Under the pieces are notes generated by a model that was given only the letters and a program-made list of their open reading frames with translations, was not told where the DNA came from and ran no database searches. A DNA stretch of 64,000 nt from Prochlorococcus sp. AG-409-L18 (GTDB taxonomy: Bacteria > Cyanobacteriota > Cyanobacteriia > PCC-6307 > Cyanobiaceae): positions 62,001 to 126,000 of the forward strand of contig QCKG01000001.1 in assembly GCA_003215535.1 (NCBI GenBank), read 5' to 3'. The translations under genes and the position numbers were made by a program. Below, in pieces: positions 36,973 through 47,076 of the stretch; the stretch's first letter is position 1; every line of letters begins with the position of its first letter.

Positions 36973-37464
36973 CTAAAGAATTCCAACCTGAGAAGCAGCT
37001 TGATAACTTGCCAAAGCAACTGCCGAAGAGAGATTAAGGCTTCGAACACCACCAGTACCATCCTTATTTGCGGCACCAGGCATTGGTATGGTGACAATGG
37101 AGTGGCAGTCTTCTCTAATTTCTTTTGGTAGTCCGGTGTCTTCACGACCAAATAACAAATGATCCCCAGGTTTGAATTCCACATCTCCCAATAAGTTATC
37201 CCCTGATTTGCTGAAGCCAAGTATTCTTGTATTTTTTTCTAAGGAAGATTTAAACTGATCAAAATGATTAAAAGTAGTTATGTCAATATAAGGCCAGTAA
37301 TCTAAACCTGCTCTTTTTAAATGTTTATCATCTAGCTTAAAGCCAAGGGGTTCTATAAGGATTAGTGGTAATTCAAATGCAGCACATGTTCTGGCTATAT
37401 TACCAGTATTCTGAGGAATACGAGGTTCAAACAAGACAATAACTATTCCTTTATTAAATTTCAT
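36973..37464 (-). CDS. trmL: tRNA (cytidine(34)-2'-O)-methyltransferase TrmL
   Basis: A SPOUT-family methyltransferase that methylates the wobble base of certain leucine tRNAs. Motifs: LFEPRIPQNTGNIARTCAAF at the N-terminus, LLFGREDTGLP, and IPMPGAANKDGTGGVRSLNL leading to SSAVALASY in the trefoil knot. The segment between IPM and SLNLS is several residues longer than in E. coli. 163 aa from ATG 37464, which overlaps the cobU stop as ATGA. Confidence 0.92.
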   Translation of the reverse strand: MKFNKGIVIVLFEPRIPQNTGNIARTCAAFELPLILIEPLGFKLDDKHLKRAGLDYWPYIDITTFNHFDQFKSSLEKNTRILGFSKSGDNLLGDVEFKPGDHLLFGREDTGLPKEIREDCHSIVTIPMPGAANKDGTGGVRSLNLSSAVALASYQAASQVGIL

Positions 37465-38006
37465 GCTATTGGGATACTTATGTTGCTTAAATTTATCGCT
37501 CTTCCTTGTATAACTAGCCAACTTTCTGTTGATATAATCTGAAGCTTTTGAGCTAGTGTTCCCAAACGATCTCTAAATATATTGCCAATTCTAGTTGGTG
37601 GAACCACACCCCAACCAACTTCCTCTATTACACATATTGTTATACCTTCTCTACACTTTATGGCCTCAACAAGATCTATCTCCTTCTGAGACCATTGATT
37701 ATCTAATTCATTTAAATATTGAGAAACGAAACCACCTAATGAATCAATAAGTATAGGAAATGTTTTGTCTAATGACCTAAGGTCAGTTATTAGTTCCATG
37801 CCAGACTCTTTTACTAGCCAATTTTGGGGACGTCGAAGTTTATGTTTGGCAATTCTTTTATTCCAATCCTTATCTGTAGTATTTCTGTTTGATGTTGCAA
37901 TGTAAATCACGTTCTTAAGATCCCAAACCAGTAGCTCGGCCCATTTGCTTTTACCACTCTGTGATGGGCCAGCTACTATTGTTAGGCCTTTTTTAGCTTT
38001 GTTCAT
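37461..38006 (-). CDS. cobU: Adenosylcobinamide kinase / guanylyltransferase
   Basis: Phosphorylates adenosylcobinamide and converts it to the GDP form in the nucleotide-loop assembly of B12. Walker A is GPSQSGKS (residues 13-20). It is followed by RIAKHKLRRPQNW (the RIxxHxxxRP guanylyl-acceptor region) and EEVGWGVVPPTRIGNIFRDR, which is diagnostic. 181 aa, ATG 38006. Coupled to trmL. With cobN and metH it places B12 synthesis and use in this window. Confidence 0.95.
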   Translation of the reverse strand: MNKAKKGLTIVAGPSQSGKSKWAELLVWDLKNVIYIATSNRNTTDKDWNKRIAKHKLRRPQNWLVKESGMELITDLRSLDKTFPILIDSLGGFVSQYLNELDNQWSQKEIDLVEAIKCREGITICVIEEVGWGVVPPTRIGNIFRDRLGTLAQKLQIISTESWLVIQGRAINLSNISIPIA

Positions 38007-38173
38007 GACTTAATATATTCGTTTAGTAAATTAATATATATATTCTATCTTGCCTTCGAGCAATTTCAAAAAGCTTTGTAAGCATCCAATAAACAGCTTG
38101 GAAGTATTTCAAATCATAGACTATTGACAATATCGATTTATCGCTATGCTTAAAAGAACATTGATGAAACATT

Positions 38174-38794
38174 ATGAATAGTATTTCTAAACTCTTCTTT
38201 ATAGTTGGCAGCTTAATAATATTATTATCATTTTACAACTATACTACAGTTGAAATAATACAACCAAGCTTCCAAAGAGCAGAATTGCTTTCTTGTATTT
38301 CTGGTGTATTATTGATATTAACTTCACTTCTTTGGACCAAGGTAGATCCAATACCAGCTGAGAGAGTAAATTTTAATGGAGAAGTGGGATTAATTTTTGA
38401 TAAGGAACTAAGCCTTGAATTAAAAGAGGAGTTGGCTTGGGGTTCAAATCTGATTTTAAAAGCCTCCCCTGCAGTAACAATGCTTGTTTATTGGAAGGAT
38501 AGAATTTTAATCCATAGAGGTTTTATGGGCTCTGGTGAGTTTATTCCAGGTGATATAAGCAATAAGGTTATGGCTAATAGAAAGATGATTTCTCTTGTAA
38601 AGACAAAATTATTTCCAGGCAGAACAGAATTTGATCCTATCTTAGAGAATTTACCTTCAGTGATTGTCTACCCTATATCTAATAAAGGATTAGTTATTTG
38701 TGGTGGTTGGTCAGAAAGATGTTTCACGACTGCAGACGAACACTGGATTAGTGGTTGGACGGAGAGATTGGAAAATCATTTATTAATGTCTTGA
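38174..38794 (+). CDS. Cofactor assembly of complex C subunit B-like protein (CCB)
   Basis: A 206-residue membrane protein with two N-terminal hydrophobic helices (about residues 6-24 and 39-56) and a soluble domain containing EELAWGSNLILKASPAVTML and LPSVIVYPISNKGLVICGG. This is the layout of the cyanobacterial/plastid CCB2-CCB4 family, which attaches haem c(n) to cytochrome b6. TTGACA (38124-38129) and TATGCT (38145-38150), 15 bases apart, could be its promoter. Family call is from pattern memory. Confidence 0.7.
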   Translation: MNSISKLFFIVGSLIILLSFYNYTTVEIIQPSFQRAELLSCISGVLLILTSLLWTKVDPIPAERVNFNGEVGLIFDKELSLELKEELAWGSNLILKASPAVTMLVYWKDRILIHRGFMGSGEFIPGDISNKVMANRKMISLVKTKLFPGRTEFDPILENLPSVIVYPISNKGLVICGGWSERCFTTADEHWISGWTERLENHLLMS

Positions 38795-38802
38795 CTATTA
38801 AA

Positions 38803-39684
38803 TTATTTATTGTAATGTGGAATTCTAATTATGGAATTTACTCTTTGTTTGCCTTTTGAATGGAAGTGAATACTATTTATATTATTTTTGCTGTTAAAAG
38901 TTCTAATTGGTTCCTTAATATTGCTACTATTGATAGTAATATCTGAATTATAAGGTGTAAGCCATCTCAGCATACAAGCGTCTGATTTAGTAACAATTAT
39001 CCCTTCCTTTCTTAGATTACAGTTGATGAGTTCAATATATCCGTCTTTCGTATTCCCAATAATTTCACCAGAGGTGATATAAGTTGTTGGTTCGTTAATA
39101 GAATAAATACTTGCCGTTATAGGACCTGTTCCATTTAATTTACCTGTATCTAGTTCAAGTACTAAATCATTACTATTTAGAATTAAATTATAGTTTTCTT
39201 TTGTTGGATAGCCTGGAGGCCATCGTTTAATTGTACTTGGGCCCGTAAAGGTAAATTTAGAGTTATCAGTATTCCATTTAACCTTACTAGATGCTATTAG
39301 TATTTTTTGAGTATGTATCTGTTCTAATTGTGACTTTCCATCCATAATGAGGAATTGACCGTCATTCAAGACTGTTAGATTATTTGATTTCAATTCAAAT
39401 ATAGGTTGCCCCCTTTCATATACTTTTGCTATTGGAGATGAAGCTTTAATAAGTCTATTAACTAGATCATATTTTGCCTTTGGTGATAATAACCTCCAAT
39501 AAGGTTCTCCAAGCTCATTCTGCTGTTCTAGTTTTAATGATTTTAATTCAAAAGAATTTTTATCATCATCATTATTATTAGAAGTTGTTAAAGTAGGTTT
39601 ACATGATTGATTGGTTAATAATATTAGCAATAATGGAATAAATCCTAAATTTAATTTTTCAAGTGTTAAGTCTTTAATATTCAT
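38803..39684 (-). CDS. LptC-like LPS export protein
   Basis: A 293-residue exported protein with a hydrophobic signal (about residues 13-26) ending LTNQSC, a possible but non-ideal lipobox, then an Asn/Asp-rich linker. The rest is beta-rich repeats (NNLTVLNDGQFLIMDGKSQL, ITSGEIIGNTKDGYIELINC) resembling the LptC/OstA beta-jellyroll that carries LPS across the periplasm. Its ATG overlaps the metG stop as ATGA. The family call is moderate. Confidence 0.6.
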   Translation of the reverse strand: MNIKDLTLEKLNLGFIPLLLILLTNQSCKPTLTTSNNNDDDKNSFELKSLKLEQQNELGEPYWRLLSPKAKYDLVNRLIKASSPIAKVYERGQPIFELKSNNLTVLNDGQFLIMDGKSQLEQIHTQKILIASSKVKWNTDNSKFTFTGPSTIKRWPPGYPTKENYNLILNSNDLVLELDTGKLNGTGPITASIYSINEPTTYITSGEIIGNTKDGYIELINCNLRKEGIIVTKSDACMLRWLTPYNSDITINSSNIKEPIRTFNSKNNINSIHFHSKGKQRVNSIIRIPHYNK

Positions 39685-41213
39685 TTCTCTAATTTAAGCA
39701 TAACTGGTTTAGAGTCTGGCAATGATGAACCTGGCTTTAATCTTCCCCATTTCAAACTTTCATCAAATCTCAGCGGTTGATCTTCACAACCAAGTTGTTG
39801 TAGGATTCTAGAGCTAAGGTTTGGAACAATAGGGTTAAGCAATATTCCACAAATTCTTGTTGTCTCTAAAACTATATATAGATCATTAGCTACATCTAAT
39901 TCATTCCCTGCCTTTTTCATAGCACTCCATGGTGCCTGATTATTTAAAAATATATTTGCTTTAGTACTAAGTTCGAGAATAATATTGGAGGCAGAAGAGA
40001 AGTCTAGATCATTTATAGCTACCTTATACTTTTGGATTGAACGTAAGCATTCTTGCACGAGCTCATTGTCATCTGATAGATCAACCTTGAATTCTGGGAT
40101 TGTATCGTTAAACCATTTTTTGGACATAGTTGTGGTTCTATTTAATAGATTGCCTAATGTATTGGCCAAATCATTATTTACTAAATCTATGAATCGTTTA
40201 AGCTGGAAATCACCATCTTGACCGAATTTGATATCTTTTAGCAAGTACCATCTAATTGCATCTAAACCATAACTATCTAATAATTGATTAGGGTCTAATA
40301 CATTACCTAATGATTTGCCCATTTTTTTTCCTTCTCTTGTTAGAAATCCATGTGCATATATACCATCTGGTATATCTATACCTGCAGATATAAGCATTGC
40401 GGGCCAATAAATTGCATGAAATCGTAGTATATCCTTTCCAATTACATGTATATTAGCTGGCCAACCGTGTTGGCCAAGATTGTCAGGGTTTATAGAATCT
40501 GATGATTCAAATAATCCACTAAGATATCCTAAAAGTGCATCAAACCAGACATAAAATGTATGTCCCGGGTAGCCTGGTACAGGGACCCCCCATTTAACAT
40601 TAACTCTTGAAATAGAAAAATCATGTAAGCCCTTTTTTACAAAGTTAACAATTTCATTTCTCCTATAACTAGGCTGAATAAAAAGTTTATTATCTAATAA
40701 TGATTCTATTTGTGACTGATAACGGGATAATTTAAAGAATAGATTTTTCTCGTCTCTCCATTCAAGTTTCTTATTATGTATTGGACATATTTTTTGTTCT
40801 CTATCATTATCATCTTCTTTAAACTCCTCACAACCAACACAGTACCAACCTTTTTGTTCACCCAAGTATATATCACCAGTTTTTTCTACTCTTTTAAAAA
40901 ATTCTGCGACTAAATCTATATGTTTACTATCGGTCGTCCTGACAAAATGGTTAAAAGATACACCTGATTTTTCCCATAAATCCAAATATGTTTTGGTAAT
41001 CTCATCGCAGTGCTGCTTGGGGTCTTTTCCTAGGTTTGCTGCAGTACGTTCTATTTTAAGGCCATGTTCATCGACACCAGTTGTGAAATGTACGTTATGC
41101 CCGTCAAGGCGTTTAAATCTAGCTAGTGCATCACAAGCAATAGTGGTATATGTGCTGCCCAAATGAGGTTTGTCATTTACGTAATAAAGTGGTGTGGTAA
41201 TGGTGTAAGCCAT
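39681..41213 (-). CDS. metG: Methionyl-tRNA synthetase
   Basis: A class I aminoacyl-tRNA synthetase. The HIGH-like motif is PLYYVNDKPHLGSTYTT, with VDEHGLKIERTAAN close by. A zinc knuckle CVGCEEF...CPIH sits around residues 130-150. The KMSKS loop is KKMGKSLGN and the anticodon domain follows. 510 aa with no C-terminal dimerisation domain, as is common in cyanobacteria. ATG 41213. Confidence 0.96.
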   Translation of the reverse strand: MAYTITTPLYYVNDKPHLGSTYTTIACDALARFKRLDGHNVHFTTGVDEHGLKIERTAANLGKDPKQHCDEITKTYLDLWEKSGVSFNHFVRTTDSKHIDLVAEFFKRVEKTGDIYLGEQKGWYCVGCEEFKEDDNDREQKICPIHNKKLEWRDEKNLFFKLSRYQSQIESLLDNKLFIQPSYRRNEIVNFVKKGLHDFSISRVNVKWGVPVPGYPGHTFYVWFDALLGYLSGLFESSDSINPDNLGQHGWPANIHVIGKDILRFHAIYWPAMLISAGIDIPDGIYAHGFLTREGKKMGKSLGNVLDPNQLLDSYGLDAIRWYLLKDIKFGQDGDFQLKRFIDLVNNDLANTLGNLLNRTTTMSKKWFNDTIPEFKVDLSDDNELVQECLRSIQKYKVAINDLDFSSASNIILELSTKANIFLNNQAPWSAMKKAGNELDVANDLYIVLETTRICGILLNPIVPNLSSRILQQLGCEDQPLRFDESLKWGRLKPGSSLPDSKPVMLKLEK

Positions 41214-41309
41214 ACCTTTTGAGTTTCTATCAGTTGAATTATCAATATTCTATCGAGATAAATCTATTTTGGTGAGCTCAAAGGCTAATTTGGAATCTAT
41301 ATCTTTACT

Positions 41310-42512
41310 TTATATTTGAATTAATTTGGTTTGATTATATATTGGATCTATTTCTTTGATTAAGAAAAGTCTTTTTGTGAACAATATATTATTTCCTTTT
41401 GTTTGTAGCCTGCAGGCAACATTCATCAATAATTCATCAATATAAACTAGGGCGATATTTTCTGATGGTCTTAACCATCGAATAACAAAACCACTAATCT
41501 GTTTGCCTATATTCTCTTTGAACCATAAATTCTGACATTCATTTTGTGACTCTCTTGTGATATTAATTGCTTGATTAAGTGATTTCTTTACTTCTAATAT
41601 TATTTCATTCAGTTCATTAGATCCTATAATAGGCTTACCATTTAAAAATCCTATTATTTGTCTTAAGACCAATAGGTCAAGATATCTTCTAATAGGTGAT
41701 GTGGCCTGTGTATATAACCTTAGTCCTAGGGAGAAGTGTGGCTTGGGATCTATAGATATTTTGGCTGAGTACAACCTATTAATTATTCTTTGACTCTCAA
41801 TTATATTATCTTCATTAATACTATAACTCGATGTTGGCTCTAAATTGCTTTTTGGTTGATATCTATATGGAATACTTATACCTTTAATATTTGCATGATT
41901 CGCAACCACGCTTCCAAATAGGATCATAGCCTCACTTATTAGAAATCTTGACATTGTTGGTTCTATTACGTACAGCTCCAATTTGTTATTTTTATAAGTA
42001 AATTTTCCTTTAGGAATATCTATAGTTATTGCTCCACTTTTGACTCTAAAGGAATGCCTACTTTTCATTAAATCAAATAGGATTGATAAATCCTCTTCTT
42101 CTGGTGGTGAAAGCTCTATTAATTCATTAGCTTCCTCATAAGTAAGATGATAGTTTGGTTTGATTATGGTTTGATGTAATTCATAGTCTATTATTTCCCC
42201 ATTAATATCAATGATTATTCCTGCGCTAAGTGCATTTCGCTCACAACCCTGCAATAAGCTCATATTGTTAGTAGAAATCTCTTTTGGAAACATATGTTTT
42301 ATCCCTGTTGGCAAATACATTGATGTACCGATTTTTCTGGCTCTGATATCTAACTCTGAATTGAAAGGAATCGTCTCTGTTGGATCAGCTATGTGAATCC
42401 ATATTCTCCAATTATTTTCAATTGCCTCTATTGATATTGCATCATCTATTTCATCTGTCCCGATATCATCGATTGTATATGTTTTAAGATTGGTTAGTCG
42501 TATCCTTTCCAT
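41310..42512 (-). CDS. Compact RNB-family exoribonuclease
   Basis: A 400-residue RNase II/R-type 3'-5' exoribonuclease reduced to its catalytic core. The metal site is TIDDIGTDEIDDAIS (Asp15, Asp23, Asp24; Glu21 stands where E. coli has a third Asp). WIHIADPTE and TSPIRRYLDLLVLRQ (residues about 271-285) are intact. It lacks the N-terminal cold-shock domains and has only a short OB-like remnant at the C-terminus (GKQISGFVIRWLRP). ATG 42512. It lies just downstream of rpsR on the same strand, so mRNA or rRNA processing coupled to ribosome genes is possible. Confidence 0.9.
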   Translation of the reverse strand: MERIRLTNLKTYTIDDIGTDEIDDAISIEAIENNWRIWIHIADPTETIPFNSELDIRARKIGTSMYLPTGIKHMFPKEISTNNMSLLQGCERNALSAGIIIDINGEIIDYELHQTIIKPNYHLTYEEANELIELSPPEEEDLSILFDLMKSRHSFRVKSGAITIDIPKGKFTYKNNKLELYVIEPTMSRFLISEAMILFGSVVANHANIKGISIPYRYQPKSNLEPTSSYSINEDNIIESQRIINRLYSAKISIDPKPHFSLGLRLYTQATSPIRRYLDLLVLRQIIGFLNGKPIIGSNELNEIILEVKKSLNQAINITRESQNECQNLWFKENIGKQISGFVIRWLRPSENIALVYIDELLMNVACRLQTKGNNILFTKRLFLIKEIDPIYNQTKLIQI

Positions 42513-42615
42513 CTCAGAATCAAATTAGAGTAATATATATTTAAGCAGGTTTATTAACTGCTCTGTATAACAAGCTTTATAGGGTAATTAGTAAAATCAA
42601 TTTAAATTGATTTAT

Positions 42616-42837
42616 TCATCCTTCTGGATTTACAAAGGGTAAAAGTGCAACAATCCTTGCTCTTTTCACTGCGTTAGTAAGATCCCTTTGCTGTTTTGCA
42701 GTCAGTCCAGTTAATCGTCTAGGGAGTATTTTGCCACGATCAGTTATGAACTTTTTAAGAAGATCGACGTCTTTGTAGTCGATGGGCTCTCCAGGTTTAA
42801 TGGGTGAGAGACGTTTTTTAAAGAATGAATTTGACAT
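42616..42837 (-). CDS. rpsR: 30S ribosomal protein S18
   Basis: 73 residues, ATG 42837. The S18 core is clear: [20 protein letters not shown], then [20 protein letters not shown] and [10 protein letters not shown]. Next to rpmG, as is typical in cyanobacteria, with a 42-bp gap. Confidence 0.97.
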   Translation of the reverse strand: MSNSFFKKRLSPIKPGEPIDYKDVDLLKKFITDRGKILPRRLTGLTAKQQRDLTNAVKRARIVALLPFVNPEG

Positions 42838-42879
42838 TTCAGTTGACTATGATTGGTTTGTGGTTTTTACCTAAATAGA

Positions 42880-43074
42880 TCATTTTATTTCCTTATGAAG
42901 GGTTGACCTATTGCAGTGAGTACAGAACTTTTTAATCTCTAGTCGTTCAGTGGTATTGCGCCGGTTCTTCTCAGTTGTATAACGAGAGACTCCAGGCGAG
43001 CGTTTGGCGGTGCTGGACCGACATTCCGTACACTCTAGAGTGATAACGATCCGGACGCCCTTGTTTTTTGCCAT
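42880..43074 (-). CDS. rpmG: 50S ribosomal protein L33
   Basis: 64 residues, ATG 43074. L33 features: [16 protein letters not shown] with a CxxC, and [17 protein letters not shown] with a second CxxC, so this is the zinc-binding (C+) form. Heads an rpmG-rpsR-RNB run and is divergent from pheT. Confidence 0.97.
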   Translation of the reverse strand: MAKNKGVRIVITLECTECRSSTAKRSPGVSRYTTEKNRRNTTERLEIKKFCTHCNRSTLHKEIK

Positions 43075-43192
43075 AGAAGGACGTAGCGCCTTAGGTGCTA
43101 GGCGAATTTACAATTAATGATCGTACTAGGAAGCGGGCCCCTATGAGAAAAGTCATTATCTCACTAGTATCAAGAACTGAATCTGCCAAAAG

Positions 43193-45682
43193 ATGAAGGT
43201 ATCCATTACTTGGCTTGAGGAGCTAGTCCATATTCCAGAGCAGGTATTGGATTTACCTGAAAGGCTTTCTATGGCTGGGTTTGAGGTTGAAAGCTATAAG
43301 GATTTATCTGAACAGGCAAAAGGGGTGGTGCTTGGTTACGTTGTCAGCACCTCCAAACATCCAAATGCAGATAAATTAACTGTTTGTCAGGTTGACATTG
43401 GTCAACCAAAGCCCCTGAACATTGTTTGTGGTGCCTTAAATGTAAGACCAGGTATACATGTTGCAGTAGCTAAGGTAGGGGCCGTATTAACTGCAAAAGG
43501 TATAAAAATCAAATCTAGTGAATTAAGGGGAGTACTTAGTGAAGGAATGATCTGTTCATTAGAAGAGATCGGACTCTCATCGAACTCTGAGGGTATAGCG
43601 GAACTTGATCAATATTTTGATTTAGCACCAGCTTTAGGAACCAGCGTATCAGGGATTCTTGGTCTAAACGACAAAATTCTTGACTTAGCAATTACGGCTA
43701 ATCGACCTGATGGAATGTCAATGGTAGGTATCGCAAGAGAAGTATCAGCACTTACTGAGGGCAAACTGAATTTACCAGAAGTAAAATCAATTGTAGATTT
43801 TGAAAGTCATCAATTCTTAAGTGAAAGGGAATCAATACTATTCAATGATCTTCTGTACTCAATATCCTTAATTGACAATTTAGATAACACATTAGCAACA
43901 CCAATAGATATTAAAAATAGGTTAATTAATGCTGGAATTAACTGTATTAATCTAATTGTAGATATTAACAATTATGTAATGCTTGAACAGGGACAACCTA
44001 TGCATGCCTTTGACGCAGACGCCCTTGAAAGGATTGCAGGAAGGCAAATTACAAGAAATGATTTTGGGATTCGATATGCACAAGATAAGGAGGTCTTTAT
44101 AGCTTTAGATGGCGAGGAACATATACTTTCCTCAACATGCCTCTTGATAACATGTACTAATATACCAATTGCTATAGCAGGAATTATAGGAAGTAAGGAT
44201 TCATCAGTTAACATTAATACAAAAAGTATATGGCTTGAATCAGCGATATTTCCCCCAAAGGATATTCGAAATGGATCTCGAATAGTTGGTATAAGGACAG
44301 AAGCTAGTAGTCGGTATGAAAAAGGAATCAATCGAGAGAATGTTCTGCATTCTTCGGCCAGAGTTGTAGAAATCCTAAATGATCTAAGGGAAATAAAGTT
44401 ATTAGGAGCTTGGTATCAAAATAATAAAATAGATAATTTAAAAGAAATTCACCTCAAAAAATCAACAATTAATAAGGTTTTAGGACCTCTTATACAATCT
44501 AATAAGGATATCCTTCCAGTTCATAAGCTAGCCTCAACACAATCAAACGAATGTAGGTATATAGATAACTCACAAATTGAGAAAATTCTAAGTTCTATTG
44601 GTTGTAAATATATTTATAATGATCATTGCTGGAACGTAGTTGTTCATCCATCCAGGTCTAATGACTTAACAAGAGAAATCGACTTAATAGAGGAAATAGC
44701 AAGATTAACAGGATATGACAAATTTGGGAGCAAATTACCTGATCCTATTAAACCTGGAATTCTAAATAGAAAGCAAATGGCTGAAAAGGATCTTAGAAAA
44801 GTTCTGATAGGTAATGGACTTCAGGAAGTTACATCAATGTCTCTTGTCTCTGCAGAAGCAACTAAAAATGCAGGTATAGCTATATCTAACCCACTTTTAT
44901 CGGAAACTAGTCAGTTAAGAGTCAACCTATGGCATGAACATATAAAAATCTGCCAGAGAAATCTAAAATCCTCGCAAAATGGTTGTTGGTTATTTGAGAT
45001 TGGTAATGTATTTAGAAGGAAGGAAGCAGAAATATTAGAAGTTAAAATTCTAGGAGGTTTAATTTCAGGCCATAGATCGCTAGAAATATGGTCAACAAAT
45101 GGTAAATATAATAATCTAAATTATTTTCAAGCACGAGGTGTGCTAACAAATACATTTAATTATTTTAGAATTAAAATAATTGATAAGGTTTTAGAAGATA
45201 ATGAATTACTTCATCCAGGCAGAAGCTCTAGTCTTTATTTAGAGGGAAACGAAATAGGATATTTTGGCGAATTACATCCTTCTTATTCAAAGCAATATGA
45301 TCTACCAAAGGAGTCTTATATGTTTGAAATTGAACTAGAACCCCTTCTAAACTCGGCTACGAGGGACAATAATTGGACAGTAAGTTATAGACCTTTCGCA
45401 ACAGTACCTGCTATAGAAAGGGATATAGCACTAATAGTTGATAAAACAATATTGTCGTCAGAGATAATACAAATAATAAGAAAGTCAGGGAAACCCCTAC
45501 TTGAAAATGTTACTTTAATTGATCGCTTTGAAGGGGGGAAACTAGATAATAATAAATGTAGTCAGGCCTTTCGAATTACTTTTAGGGGTAAGACCACATT
45601 GACAGATAAAGACATAGAACCAATTCAGGAAAAAATAATCTCACAGTTGAGAAATAAGTTTAATGCAGAATTACGTTGCTAG
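43193..45682 (+). CDS. pheT: Phenylalanyl-tRNA synthetase beta chain
   Basis: 829 residues. The N-terminal MKVSITWLEELVHIPEQ is followed by the EMAP-like tRNA-binding domain (about residues 40-155, HPNADKLTVCQVDIGQP). The B3/B4 editing region includes YVMLEQGQPMHAFDADAL. The B5 domain, catalytic-like core and C-terminal ferredoxin-fold anticodon domain (FATVPAIERDIALIVD) follow. The alpha chain pheS is not in the window. It ends convergent with rlmD, overlapping by four bases. Confidence 0.97.
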   Translation: MKVSITWLEELVHIPEQVLDLPERLSMAGFEVESYKDLSEQAKGVVLGYVVSTSKHPNADKLTVCQVDIGQPKPLNIVCGALNVRPGIHVAVAKVGAVLTAKGIKIKSSELRGVLSEGMICSLEEIGLSSNSEGIAELDQYFDLAPALGTSVSGILGLNDKILDLAITANRPDGMSMVGIAREVSALTEGKLNLPEVKSIVDFESHQFLSERESILFNDLLYSISLIDNLDNTLATPIDIKNRLINAGINCINLIVDINNYVMLEQGQPMHAFDADALERIAGRQITRNDFGIRYAQDKEVFIALDGEEHILSSTCLLITCTNIPIAIAGIIGSKDSSVNINTKSIWLESAIFPPKDIRNGSRIVGIRTEASSRYEKGINRENVLHSSARVVEILNDLREIKLLGAWYQNNKIDNLKEIHLKKSTINKVLGPLIQSNKDILPVHKLASTQSNECRYIDNSQIEKILSSIGCKYIYNDHCWNVVVHPSRSNDLTREIDLIEEIARLTGYDKFGSKLPDPIKPGILNRKQMAEKDLRKVLIGNGLQEVTSMSLVSAEATKNAGIAISNPLLSETSQLRVNLWHEHIKICQRNLKSSQNGCWLFEIGNVFRRKEAEILEVKILGGLISGHRSLEIWSTNGKYNNLNYFQARGVLTNTFNYFRIKIIDKVLEDNELLHPGRSSSLYLEGNEIGYFGELHPSYSKQYDLPKESYMFEIELEPLLNSATRDNNWTVSYRPFATVPAIERDIALIVDKTILSSEIIQIIRKSGKPLLENVTLIDRFEGGKLDNNKCSQAFRITFRGKTTLTDKDIEPIQEKIISQLRNKFNAELRC

Positions 45683-47076
45683 TGTTTTAGCGTTAATAGT
45701 ACAAGACACTCTACATGTGTGGTCTGGGGAAAGAAATCGATGGGCTGGATTGATTCCACATCATATTTATTTGCTACTAATGTTAGGAGCTTTAAATCCC
45801 TTGCCAAGGTAGAAGGTTTACAACTTAAATAAGCAATCTTACTAGGTAGTTTCCTCAAAATAATCTCTAAGATCTCTTTTGATAAACCCTTCCTGGGGGG
45901 ATCTACAACTAATCCATGGTTTGAAGTCAAATAATTTTCAAGTTGCCTTTCTACATTGCCTTTTACAAAATGTACATTATGAATATGATTTCTTATTGCA
46001 TTTAATCTGGCTAATTGAATTGATTCATGGCTTATGTCAATACCGATTACTGATCTACCGTTTCTAGCTAAAGGTAAGGATATGGTTCCTAGGCCACAAT
46101 AAGCATCTATTATTTGTTTTGTACTATTGCCTTGGTCAAACCAATTACTTATTTTATTGACTATAAACTCTGCTAGAGCAGTATTTATTTGAAAGAAAGT
46201 TGTGGATCCTATCAATAGCTCCAATTCGCAAAAAATTTCTTTTATGGTGTTTTCACCAGCTATGGTAAAAGTTTTTTTCCCAAAAATCTTATTATTAAAT
46301 TCTGGTTGTACATTTAATGTTATACCCTTAACTTCCTCCCATTGCCTATACCATTTATCTGCTAATGGCTTTATAGATTGTAAACAATTATGATTACAAA
46401 TAATTGTAATTAGGACATCTCCAGTCCTAGATCCTATCCTTAAGCCTATATGACGTATTTTAGAAAAGACTTCGTTATCTGGTTTAGCTCCTAAATTTGT
46501 CTCTTGAAGTTCATTTTTGATGGGAAGTATATACTTAGATAATCTAGGCTCTAAAACAATACAATCATCTATATCTACTATTTCATGAGTTCCTTTTTCA
46601 TAATAACCGATTATGATTTTGCCTTTTGTTGACCTTTTTATTGGAATTAGTGCTCGATTCCTATAACCATATTCTTCTTTTAATATACTTATTATTTTAT
46701 GTGAATTACGAGCTATACCTCCTATTCTCTTTAAAGCATTATCTACCTTATTTTGCTTTATCTCTAGTTGTTCCTTATATTCTAAATTAATAAGAGAGCA
46801 ACTACCACATTTTTCCGAATAACTACAATTAGACAATCGTCGGTATTGTGAATCCTTTTTTCTAGATAAGAGTTTCCCAACCCAAGCATTTCCTTTTTTA
46901 TAAACTAATTTGATACAACCTATTTCTAGAGGTAATAAATCTGGGACTATAAATATTTCATCTTCATATCTTCCAATTCCATTTCCATTGTCATCTAGAT
47001 CGATGCAGGTCACATAAACAATATTTCCTGCTTGCTGTCCTATTCCTTTTTTAATTTCTTGATCAGAATACTTCAT
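45679..47076 (-). CDS. rlmD: 23S rRNA (uracil-5-)-methyltransferase, RlmD-type
   Basis: A TrmA/RumA-family enzyme of 465 aa, ATG 47076. It has an N-terminal TRAM domain (residues about 15-75), then a four-cysteine Fe-S cluster in CSYSEKCGSC with a preceding/following Cys. The methyltransferase core shows FQINTALAEFIV, DAYCGLGTISLPLA (SAM motif), DPPRKGLSKEIL, YLSCKPSTLARDL (catalytic Cys) and PIDFFPQTTHVE. Whether it modifies U1939 or U747 in 23S rRNA cannot be told by eye. Confidence 0.9.
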   Translation of the reverse strand: MKYSDQEIKKGIGQQAGNIVYVTCIDLDDNGNGIGRYEDEIFIVPDLLPLEIGCIKLVYKKGNAWVGKLLSRKKDSQYRRLSNCSYSEKCGSCSLINLEYKEQLEIKQNKVDNALKRIGGIARNSHKIISILKEEYGYRNRALIPIKRSTKGKIIIGYYEKGTHEIVDIDDCIVLEPRLSKYILPIKNELQETNLGAKPDNEVFSKIRHIGLRIGSRTGDVLITIICNHNCLQSIKPLADKWYRQWEEVKGITLNVQPEFNNKIFGKKTFTIAGENTIKEIFCELELLIGSTTFFQINTALAEFIVNKISNWFDQGNSTKQIIDAYCGLGTISLPLARNGRSVIGIDISHESIQLARLNAIRNHIHNVHFVKGNVERQLENYLTSNHGLVVDPPRKGLSKEILEIILRKLPSKIAYLSCKPSTLARDLKLLTLVANKYDVESIQPIDFFPQTTHVECLVLLTLKH

